From: Nitrososphaerota archaeon
Lineage (GTDB): Archaea > Thermoproteota > Nitrososphaeria > Nitrososphaerales > UBA183
Assembly: GCA_029784825.1 (NCBI GenBank)
Contig: JAFMAU010000065.1
Span: 1-9,662, forward strand
Direction of reading: 5' to 3'
Length of the DNA: 9,662 nucleotides
This document shows, in pieces, positions 1-4,373 of the stretch. Both the position numbers and the translations under genes were made by a program. The stretch's first letter is position 1; every line of letters begins with the position of its first letter. The notes under the pieces were generated by a model. That model was not told the DNA's origin. It was given only the letters and a program-made list of their open reading frames with translations, and did no database searches.

Positions 1-426
1 AAGGTCTCCATGGAGCGGTCTCCCTACGACGGGGTGGTCGAGGTGGAGGCAGAGAGTCCGAAGAACCTGATCTCGTTCTTCGCCAATTTCGTGAGGTCCG
101 AGCCATTCAAGGTTCGCTACATAATGCGCGTGATACCCGTGGACAGGGTGGTGGACACCAAGCTCGAGGCGATTATCAAGGCGGTCAGGGAACTCTCGAG
201 CCACATAGCCGAGGGGGAGACGTTCAGAATCACGATCGAGGCCCGGGACTCGCCCTACACCGAGAAGGAGCTGATCGACGCGATCGCCGATGTCGTGGAC
301 AGAAAAGTCAACTTAGAATCTCCCGACAAGGTCGTCCTCCTGCAGGTCTTCGGAGAATACGCCGGCATTTCTGTTGCCTCTCCGCAAGACATCCTGAGCA
401 TCAGCAAGCTGAAGCGGGCCGTCTAG
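1..426 (+). CDS. THUMP-domain protein, Tan1-like (partial, 5' end outside window)
   Basis: The visible 141 codons match the C-terminal part of the stand-alone archaeal THUMP protein related to yeast Tan1. That family binds tRNA and helps the acetyltransferase TmcA/Kre33 make N4-acetylcytidine. What I see is a FKVRYIMRVIPVD segment, then ETFRITIEARDS, then a DRKVNLESPDKVVLLQVFGEYAGISV stretch, the usual order of THUMP strands and helices. No catalytic domain follows, so a ThiI or THUMP-methyltransferase is less likely. The frame is open through base 1 (Lys-Val-Ser before the ATG at 10). The family normally has some 30 further N-terminal residues, so the ATG at 10 is probably internal and the gene truncated by the window edge. 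Its TAG stop shares a CTAG with the stop of the convergent Cgi121 gene. The ac4C role is inferred from family; the THUMP fold call is firm. Confidence 0.8.
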   Translation, partial: KVSMERSPYDGVVEVEAESPKNLISFFANFVRSEPFKVRYIMRVIPVDRVVDTKLEAIIKAVRELSSHIAEGETFRITIEARDSPYTEKELIDAIADVVDRKVNLESPDKVVLLQVFGEYAGISVASPQDILSISKLKRAV

Positions 427-860
427 GCCCTTTCGGCGTTCAGAAGGGCGGCTCGTTCAATCCTGTGAAGGTCGCTCTCGTCGAGCTGACGCCGAGGCAA
501 CCTCTCCCACTCCGGTGCTTCTGCTGATTCGAATCGAGCCAGGTCGGGTTCGTCTCCCATCACGGCCAGAAGGAAATCCTTCCCGCGCCTGACACCCGCC
601 TCTTGTATCGCTCGCGAGATCTGGGTCGTGCCCGCTAGCCTCAGGAGAAGGTCCACCTCCGGTTTCTTCGCCAGCGGGCTGCCCGCCTCTCCCGCCGAGA
701 AGGTCTGCTCTCCTATCATCTCGACCAGTCTCTCATTGGATGCAACAGAAGTGTCCACAGTCTGGACCAGCAGGCTCGGGAAGGCCCTTCGGACTCTCCG
801 CGCCAGGTCGTCCGACGGCACTCCGGCGTCGACCTTGTAGCACCTCGCCAGCCTTGGCAA
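423..860 (-). CDS. cgi121: KEOPS complex subunit Cgi121
   Basis: A 145-residue protein of the Cgi121/TPRKB family. The signature is the central segment at residues 69-100: VDLLLRLAGTTQISRAIQEAGVRRG followed by DFLLAVMG, which matches the family's conserved 'R-hydrophobic-[SA]-G-T-x-Q-I-x-x-A-I' block. Cgi121 binds the Bud32 kinase in the KEOPS complex, which makes t6A at position 37 of ANN-decoding tRNAs, and is known to help bind the tRNA 3' end. The length is ordinary for archaeal members. The start is a TTG at 858-860, chosen because a perfect GGAGG lies 8 nt upstream. That GGAGG is formed by the last two Gly codons of the ubiquitin-like gene, whose stop is 4 nt before this start. It is the last gene of the leftward operon. 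No other KEOPS gene (Kae1, Bud32, Pcc1) is in the window. Confidence 0.85.
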   Translation of the reverse strand: MPRLARCYKVDAGVPSDDLARRVRRAFPSLLVQTVDTSVASNERLVEMIGEQTFSAGEAGSPLAKKPEVDLLLRLAGTTQISRAIQEAGVRRGKDFLLAVMGDEPDLARFESAEAPEWERLPRRQLDESDLHRIERAALLNAERA

Positions 861-864
861 CCGG

Positions 865-1122
865 TCAGCCTCCGTGCGAGAAGGGTATCAGGACGACCTC
901 TTCTCCGCTCTTGATTTCGCGGGTGGAAGTCGCGGGCACAAATGCCTCCCCGTCTCCCACCAGTGCCAGCGTGTTGAACCTGCTGAACCCCGGGTCGTCC
1001 AGTCTGGACATGGCCCTCAGCCTGTCTACCAGTTCACCGGCGGAGAGGGCCCCGTCTTCCAGCGTTACCTCCTTCATTCCGACGCTGGTGCCTATGTGCC
1101 CTATGCACCTGACTCGAATCAT
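865..1122 (-). CDS. MoaD/ThiS/SAMP-like ubiquitin-fold protein ending in Gly-Gly
   Basis: An 85-residue beta-grasp protein. It has an opening strand pair (RVRCIGHIGTSVGMKEVTLEDG), a helix SAGELVDRLRAM at about 27-38, a central strand LALVGDGEAFVP, and the closing 'STREIKSGEEVVLIPFSHGG'. The phrase 'I-x-x-G-[DE]-E-V-hydrophobic-h-P' before a terminal GG is the hallmark of MoaD, ThiS and archaeal SAMPs. The stop follows the second Gly directly, so no processing is needed to expose the diglycine. Such proteins are activated by an E1-like enzyme. They then act as a thiocarboxylate sulfur donor (molybdopterin, thiamine, 2-thiouridine in tRNA), as a protein modifier, or both. No E1, MoaE or thiamine gene is nearby, so the branch cannot be told. 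The ATG overlaps the stop of the SerK-like gene as ATGA (1119-1122), giving translational coupling. Its neighbour cgi121 makes a tRNA role plausible, as inference. Confidence 0.75.
   Translation of the reverse strand: MIRVRCIGHIGTSVGMKEVTLEDGALSAGELVDRLRAMSRLDDPGFSRFNTLALVGDGEAFVPATSTREIKSGEEVVLIPFSHGG
869..873 (-). promoter_or_regulatory. Shine-Dalgarno site of cgi121, inside the upstream gene's Gly-Gly codons
   Basis: On the minus strand the ubiquitin-like gene ends TCG CAC GGA GGC TGA. The GGAGG within GGA GGC lies 8 nt before the TTG start of cgi121, an ideal spacing. The diglycine tail and the ribosome binding site of the next gene are therefore the same bases, which also supports the TTG start. 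Confidence 0.75.
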
Positions 1123-1940
1123 CGGCCGCTCAGGAGCAGGAGCCTTTCCTTATACCTCCTGCCCTCATAGGCAGAACCGGGCGGCAGGAGCTCGAAGTGT
1201 TTCTCGCTCAGTCGCCTCGAGAGCGTTTCCGTCGACCCTGCTTCGAGCTCCGCCAGGGGAAGGTTCACCGCGACCGGGCGGGGGTCCACCATGTGCATCG
1301 AAGTCTTGCAGGGAAAGAGGTGTCCGACCATTCCGGCCTTCAGCACTTCTTCTTTGCCGAAGCGCCTGACCACCACGACGACCTCAGACTCATCGCCGCC
1401 ATGAGCTTCAAATTCTGATTCGCCAACAAAGGCTCTCTCCCATTCGTGAGATTGGGCGAAGGAGTCAGCGCTCCTCAGAACCGCGAAGCCATCTTCGATG
1501 TTGCCAGACACAGGCGGTAGCAGGGCGCTGCCCCCCGTGAAGGCGGCCACCTGCGCCTCTCCTCCATCGAGACTGCGAAACGCTTCGGATGCCGCCCTGC
1601 GCCGGGTGAGTCCCACGGCCTCTGCCAACTCCCGCGGCCGCCCGCTTTGCGGAGCCCTGTAGACCCTGAGCCACCTCCCCACCGTGACGTTCGAGCTCCC
1701 GTAGTCGACAGGGTGACACGCGGCGTAGTCGATTCCCAACTCGATGAATGCGCCGAGCCTGTGCATGCCGTCGAGCACCACGCCGCTGTCGCCGTCGATT
1801 ATGATCGGGTCCCTCTGAATGCCGTCCCTTCGGAGCTGCACCACCATCTCGCGCGTGTTGGCTTCGATGGTGTCTTCGTGGGGTCGAAGCTTGCGGACGG
1901 GCCTAAGGTCCAGTTGGACCCCGAAGCCGCCGTTGGCCAT
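1119..1940 (-). CDS. ParB/Srx-fold protein, SerK-like (candidate free serine kinase)
   Basis: A 273-residue protein with an N-terminal ParB/sulfiredoxin-like domain. The signs are L-RPHEDTIEAN at 18-28, DPIIIDGDSGVVLDGMHRLGAFIELG at 44-69, and HPVDY at 76-80. The DG-x-HR motif (D57-G58-M59-H60-R61) and the PHE motif (E22) match the ADP-dependent free L-serine kinase SerK of Thermococcus. So does a C-terminal block GHLFPCKTSMHMVDPRPVAVNLPLAEL (206-232), which resembles the 'P-P-K-T-T-x-H' region I recall in SerK/SbnI-type proteins. SerK phosphorylates serine to O-phosphoserine, a cysteine precursor. Here Cys replaces the second Pro and Met the first His of a DGHHR-type motif, so substrate and activity are uncertain. 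A DNA-binding ParB is unlikely: no ParA partner or helix-turn-helix domain is evident. GGAG lies 6 nt before the ATG, and the start is 3 nt after the eS17 stop. Confidence 0.6.
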   Translation of the reverse strand: MANGGFGVQLDLRPVRKLRPHEDTIEANTREMVVQLRRDGIQRDPIIIDGDSGVVLDGMHRLGAFIELGIDYAACHPVDYGSSNVTVGRWLRVYRAPQSGRPRELAEAVGLTRRRAASEAFRSLDGGEAQVAAFTGGSALLPPVSGNIEDGFAVLRSADSFAQSHEWERAFVGESEFEAHGGDESEVVVVVRRFGKEEVLKAGMVGHLFPCKTSMHMVDPRPVAVNLPLAELEAGSTETLSRRLSEKHFELLPPGSAYEGRRYKERLLLLSGR

Positions 1941-1943
1941 GGC

Positions 1944-2153
1944 TTACTCCGTCTTCGGCTCCTCTGTGGGTGATTCCTCGGTCTCTTCAGGTCTCAGGCT
2001 TCTCGTAATGTACCCTGCTATGTGGTTCCTCAGCTGCTTCGAGGAGACCACCGCGAGCTCGTTCAGCTTCTTCTTGTTCTCCTCATAATCGGTCCCAAAG
2101 GCGCCGGGATATTTCTCCAGCAGTGTTTCAGACAGGCGCCTGGTCTTGTCCAA
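1944..2153 (-). CDS. rps17e: Small ribosomal subunit protein eS17
   Basis: A 69-residue protein of the archaeal/eukaryotic S17e family, a small-subunit ribosomal protein with no bacterial counterpart. The recognisable core is LLEKYPGAFGTDYEENKKKLNELAVV followed by SSKQLRNHIAGYITR (residues 11-51). The IAGYITR segment and the 'S-K-x-L-R-N' before it are nearly invariant in the family. After residue 54 comes a short acidic tail rich in Glu, Pro and Thr. The start is a TTG at 2151-2153 giving MDKTRRLSE, a good match to the short N terminus I remember from thaumarchaeal eS17. The frame is open 10 codons further upstream, back to a stop at 2184-2186, but offers only non-standard starts such as ATC or ATA. 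The start lies 5 nt after the TatD stop and the next gene begins 3 nt after this stop, so it is translated within the operon. Confidence 0.9.
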   Translation of the reverse strand: MDKTRRLSETLLEKYPGAFGTDYEENKKKLNELAVVSSKQLRNHIAGYITRSLRPEETEESPTEEPKTE

Positions 2154-2158
2154 TCTTG

Positions 2159-2923
2159 CTATGACCCCGATTCGGTCGTGGGTTTAACCTTTCCAGGGGC
2201 AGGCAGGTATGCGGACGCATTCCGCGTGGTCGTCTCTGCCATCTCCTCGAAGGAGACCCCCTTGACTTCAGCCAGCTTGAACACCACAGAAGGCGCCAGG
2301 AGGGGACCGTCAGCGCCGCCCAGCGAGGCGAATGGGACCGGGCCGTCGCTCTCGACGAGGACCAGGTCTTCGCTGTACTTCGCAGCCATCCGTTGAAGCT
2401 TCCGCGATTCCAGCAGCGCCGGCCCGAACGAGATGTAGTAGCCACCCTGCTCAGCCCTGCCCAGCTCCGACTCGCCGCTGAACCAGTGCAGGAGGACCGA
2501 AGGCAGCCGGTGGGTACCCAGCTCGTCGAGGCAGACGTCTTCCGCGTTCCTCGAGTGAACCTGGACGGGCTTGCCGGCGGCTTCGACCTTCTCGAGCTGC
2601 TCCCGGAAGACGTTTCGCTGCGGGCTCCCGGCTCCCACGTCCGAGTACTTCGGGTCCAGGCCGATCTCCCCGGCTCCGGACGCATCGACCAGCAGGCCCT
2701 GGAACCATCCGACCCCTGGGTGCGTCTGGGCTTCGGAGGGGTGAACCCCCACAAACGCGCTCACAAGCTCTGGGTTCTGCCTCGCGATTTCGACCGTCCG
2801 CCGGGAGCTTCCCTCGTCGGTGCTGCAGGCGAAGAGGTGCATCTGGGTCGCTGTCGCGAATTTCAGGATCGAGCTGGCGCCTGTGTAGTCGCTCAGATGC
2901 ACATGTGAATCGACGAAACGCAC
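2159..2923 (-). CDS. TatD-family metal-dependent hydrolase (putative DNase)
   Basis: A 254-residue amidohydrolase-fold protein with the full TatD metal-site set. It has H7 and H9 in FVDSHVHLSD, E86 in GEIGLD, H123 in VQVHSRN, H146 in LLHWFSG, and D193 in ESDGP. TatD enzymes are metal-dependent 3'-5' exonucleases or DNases acting in DNA repair, and some members are D-aminoacyl-tRNA deacylases. The archaeal branch is little studied, so the substrate is not certain. The length is typical (about 255-265). The start is GTG at 2921-2923, two codons before the FVDSHVH motif. It sits about 25 nt from the centre of a TATA-like box, so the transcript is probably leaderless. It is the first gene of the leftward operon, and the eS17 start follows its TAG after 5 nt. 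Confidence 0.85.
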   Translation of the reverse strand: MRFVDSHVHLSDYTGASSILKFATATQMHLFACSTDEGSSRRTVEIARQNPELVSAFVGVHPSEAQTHPGVGWFQGLLVDASGAGEIGLDPKYSDVGAGSPQRNVFREQLEKVEAAGKPVQVHSRNAEDVCLDELGTHRLPSVLLHWFSGESELGRAEQGGYYISFGPALLESRKLQRMAAKYSEDLVLVESDGPVPFASLGGADGPLLAPSVVFKLAEVKGVSFEEMAETTTRNASAYLPAPGKVKPTTESGS

Positions 2924-2943
2924 GTTCGATCGACTTCTTGGCG

Positions 2944-2952
2944 TTATTTTAG
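2944..2952 (-). promoter_or_regulatory. TATA-like box of the TatD-eS17-SerK-UBL-Cgi121 operon
   Basis: On the minus strand CTAAAATAA stands out in GC-rich DNA, with its centre about 25 nt before the GTG of the TatD gene. That is the usual TATA-to-start distance in archaea, so transcription should begin at or next to the start codon. All five leftward genes have tiny gaps and no other promoter is evident. This is read from spacing and composition only. Confidence 0.55.
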
Positions 2953-2980
2953 CCCACCGCGTACAGTCTCGACTCGCACA

Positions 2981-3028
2981 GATTCCGAGGGGATTCTCGG
3001 TTCAGTATTCTCCCCTTTTTTCGAATCC
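2981..3028. other. Structured segment between the two divergent promoters
   Basis: The 200-nt gap between the TatD and histone genes contains several nested inverted repeats. CCGAG (2985-2989) pairs with CTCGG (2996-3000) around a six-base loop. GGATTC (2991-2996) matches GAATCC (3023-3028). GGGGA (2989-2993) matches TCCCC (3011-3015), directly before six T (3016-3021). They compete for the same bases. It could be a regulator site serving both promoters or the 3' end of a short RNA. I see no open reading frame or known RNA family in the gap. Confidence 0.3.
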
Positions 3029-3084
3029 AAGGCACGGCGCTACTCAGCGTGGTGAAAAGAGGCCGCGCGCAATCGCGTTGGGTT

Positions 3085-3098
3085 CCAAAGATTATTAA
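3085..3098 (+). promoter_or_regulatory. BRE/TATA promoter of the histone gene
   Basis: CCAAAG followed at once by ATTATTAA (3091-3098) has the form of an archaeal BRE plus TATA box. The box centre lies about 29 nt before the ATG at 3124, so the start of transcription should fall within a few bases of the start codon. No Shine-Dalgarno sequence precedes the ATG, in line with a leaderless or near-leaderless mRNA. It is the clearest promoter in the window. Confidence 0.7.
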
Positions 3099-3123
3099 CC
3101 AGTCAATCTGACTAACAAATCAT

Positions 3124-3354
3124 ATGTCGAGCAGTTCTGAGTTCGGCCTCGCTGCTGTCTACAGGGTGATCAAGAAGGCTGGGGCGGAAAGGGTCGGCGA
3201 CGACGCAGCCATGGAGCTCCGCTCGGAGCTCGAGGCGCTGGGCCTCCAGATCTCCAGGCAGGCGGTCGAGCTCGCAGCCCACGCCGGACGAAAGACCGTC
3301 AAGCCTTCTGACATCAAGCTCGCGGCCAAGGCAGTGCTCAAGCAGGAGCTTTAG
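3124..3354 (+). CDS. Archaeal histone
   Basis: A 76-residue single histone-fold protein that packages DNA. It aligns without gaps to HMfB from Methanothermus: VYRVIKKAGAERVGDDA (12-28), a long central helix, and AAHAGRKTVKPSDIKLAAKAVL (51-72). DNA-contact residues are kept: R14 (HMfB R10), R23 in AERV (R19), and K57-T58 in RKT (K53-T54). H53 and D63 correspond to H49 and D59, the pair across the dimer-dimer interface, so it should form tetramers or longer stacked assemblies. G20 matches HMfB G16, the position involved in stacking of extended nucleosomes. It differs in a short serine-rich N-terminal extension and a few extra C-terminal residues. The ATG is fixed by the promoter upstream. It is monocistronic, divergent from the TatD operon and 54 nt before a tRNA gene. 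Confidence 0.95.
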   Translation: MSSSSEFGLAAVYRVIKKAGAERVGDDAAMELRSELEALGLQISRQAVELAAHAGRKTVKPSDIKLAAKAVLKQEL

Positions 3355-3367
3355 CCTCGCGCAGCTG

Positions 3368-3389
3368 GGAAAGCTTATTCTCGCTTTCC
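3368..3389 (+). other. Stem-loop in the histone 3' region
   Basis: GGAAAGC (3368-3374) and GCTTTCC (3383-3389) form a perfect 7-bp stem around the loop TTATTCTC, beginning 14 nt after the histone stop. It could stabilise or end the histone mRNA. The loop's TTATTC is also the best A/T-rich candidate for the TATA element of the tRNA gene, about 32 nt before its first base, so the same bases may serve as both. No long T-run follows. Confidence 0.4.
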
Positions 3390-3400
3390 GGCGGGCAGTT

Positions 3401-3412
3401 GGGCAGCTGCCC
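3401..3412. repeat. Perfect 12-bp palindrome at the tRNA 5' end
   Basis: GGGCAGCTGCCC is a perfect palindrome whose last four bases are the first four of the tRNA. A second GGGCAG copy stands at 3393-3398. In a precursor long enough to include it, that copy could pair with CTGCCC (3407-3412) and compete with the acceptor stem. Confidence 0.5.
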
Positions 3413-3483
3413 CGGTGGTGTAGCCCGGTCAAGCATGTTAGCCTCTCGAGCTAGCGACGTGGGTTCAAATCCCACCCGGGGCA
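3409..3483 (+). tRNA. tRNA-Glu (anticodon CUC)
   Basis: The cloverleaf can be folded by hand. The acceptor is GCCCCGG (3409-3415) with CCGGGGC (3476-3482), with A at 3483 as discriminator. The D stem GTGT/GCAT closes a loop holding the GG pair. The anticodon stem is TTAGC (3438-3442) with GCTAG (3450-3454), with one U-G pair at the top. The loop CTCTCGA gives anticodon CTC (3445-3447), reading GAG. The variable region is CGAC. The T stem GTGGG/CCCAC closes TTCAAAT. No intron is present and CCA is not encoded (the bases after A are CTT). The pattern GGTGGTGTAGCCCGG is characteristic of archaeal tRNA-Glu. The gene lies 54 nt after the histone stop and may share its transcript or use its own weak box in that gap. 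Confidence 0.95.
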
Positions 3484-3540
3484 CTTCGATCGCTGGTGGA
3501 TGCCCTTGAGCCCCTCGGGGGGAACCTGACCGCCGGACTG

Positions 3541-3573
3541 CGCCGATTCTCATCGGTGAAAATCGTCTCGGCG
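3541..3573. repeat. Competing inverted repeats beside the deoC promoter
   Basis: CGCCGAT (3541-3547) can pair with ATCGGTG (3552-3558) around TCTC, seven pairs with one G-U. Alternatively CGCCGA (3541-3546) can pair with TCGGCG (3568-3573). The second arm ends 1 nt before the deoC TATA-like box, where the BRE would lie, so it may be an operator for a repressor. It could instead help end the tRNA transcript. Confidence 0.35.
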
Positions 3574-3574
3574 T

Positions 3575-3582
3575 CTTAACTA
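3575..3582 (+). promoter_or_regulatory. TATA-like box of deoC
   Basis: CTTAACTA is the only A/T-rich block in this gap. Its centre is about 25 nt before the GTG at 3603, which fits a leaderless transcript and supports that start. Confidence 0.5.
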
Positions 3583-3602
3583 GCGGACCACGCTCTCGGA
3601 CA

Positions 3603-4322
3603 GTGGCATTGAGCGCCGCAGCTCCCGTGAGGGTAGGGTTTTCCATTGCACGGCTGGAGCTGGCGAAGTACATCGACCACACCAATCTCGCGCCGACTGC
3701 GACGGTCCCAGACATCGACCGGCTCTGCGATGAGGCGGTGAAGCACGATTTCTGGAGCGTCTGCGTCGGGCCATCATACGTGAGGCATGCGGCGAGGCGT
3801 CTCAAGGGCAGCAGCGTGAAGGTCTGTTCGGTTGTGGGCTTCCCCCTGGGGTTCACCTTCGAAAGGGTCAAGCTGGCAGAGGCGGAGGAGGAGATTGGAG
3901 CGGGCGCCGACGAGATAGACATGGTCATGAACATCAACGCCTTCAAGTCAGAAGACTACAACGCCGTTTCCCGAGAGATCGAAGAGGTCGCAGAATTCTG
4001 CAGAAGCTGTGACAGGCTCCTGAAGGTCATAATCGAATGCTGCTACCTGACCGACGAGGAGAAGGTGAGGGCGGCCCAGCTGGCGCAACGTGCCGGGGCT
4101 GACTTTGTGAAGACATCCACCGGCTTGGGGCCGAGCGGGGCTACGGTCAAAGACGTGGCGCTGCTGAAGCGGGCACTCGGAGGCGCCGCCAGGGTGAAGG
4201 CAGCCGGCGGCATACGCACGCTGGACGCTACGGTCGAGATGATCAAGGCGGGGGCACACAGGATTGGGACGAGCTCGGGGGCCAAGATAATGGCCGAGTG
4301 GGCGGAGCAAGCCAACCTGTAG
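3603..4322 (+). CDS. deoC: Deoxyribose-phosphate aldolase
   Basis: A 239-residue class I aldolase that splits 2-deoxyribose 5-phosphate into glyceraldehyde 3-phosphate and acetaldehyde, in deoxynucleoside salvage and catabolism. The (beta/alpha)8 barrel signatures are all present: KYIDHTNLAPTAT (22-34), VVGFPLGF (77-84), EIDMVMN (104-110), FVKTSTG (168-174) and VKAAGGIR (198-205). The Schiff-base lysine is K170; D106 and K199 form the proton relay, corresponding to E. coli K167, D102 and K201. GTSSG (222-226) is the phosphate-binding end. The GTG at 3603 gives about 18 residues before the conserved LAKYIDHT, a little longer than many archaeal forms. It is preferred because it sits about 25 nt from a TATA-like box. 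No other nucleoside-catabolism gene (AMP phosphorylase, R15P isomerase, type III Rubisco) is adjacent, so it seems to be a single-gene unit. Confidence 0.95.
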   Translation: MALSAAAPVRVGFSIARLELAKYIDHTNLAPTATVPDIDRLCDEAVKHDFWSVCVGPSYVRHAARRLKGSSVKVCSVVGFPLGFTFERVKLAEAEEEIGAGADEIDMVMNINAFKSEDYNAVSREIEEVAEFCRSCDRLLKVIIECCYLTDEEKVRAAQLAQRAGADFVKTSTGLGPSGATVKDVALLKRALGGAARVKAAGGIRTLDATVEMIKAGAHRIGTSSGAKIMAEWAEQANL

Positions 4323-4341
4323 GGCCCCCGGGGAGAGAGAA

Positions 4342-4351
4342 AGCATAAGAT
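4342..4351 (+). promoter_or_regulatory. TATA-like box of the S9 peptidase gene
   Basis: AGCATAAGAT is the only A/T-rich block in the 51-nt gap after deoC. Its centre is about 27 nt before the GTG at 4374, fitting a leaderless start there. Confidence 0.45.
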
Positions 4352-4373
4352 TGCGTCCCGCGCCGCTCCGTGC

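Noticed and set aside
10..12. ATG at 10 as the true start of the THUMP gene
   Set aside because: The frame is open to base 1, and the family needs more N-terminal sequence, so this Met is probably internal.
740..1369. A 209-codon plus-strand frame opposite the ubiquitin-like and Cgi121 genes
   Set aside because: It is of low complexity, rich in Ser, Pro and Arg, and overlaps three coupled minus-strand genes with recognisable families.
1119..1940. A chromosome-partition ParB
   Set aside because: The ParB fold is present, but there is no helix-turn-helix DNA-binding domain, no parA neighbour, and the C-terminal block looks like SerK.
3016..3021. Six T as a transcription terminator for an upstream plus-strand gene
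   Set aside because: No plus-strand gene precedes it within 2 kb; everything upstream to 423 is on the minus strand. It is kept only as part of a structured segment.
3338..3946. A 202-codon minus-strand frame containing VGFEPTSLAREANMLDRATPP
   Set aside because: This peptide is the well-known false product of reading the antisense strand of a tRNA gene. The frame also runs opposite to deoC. It is a shadow.
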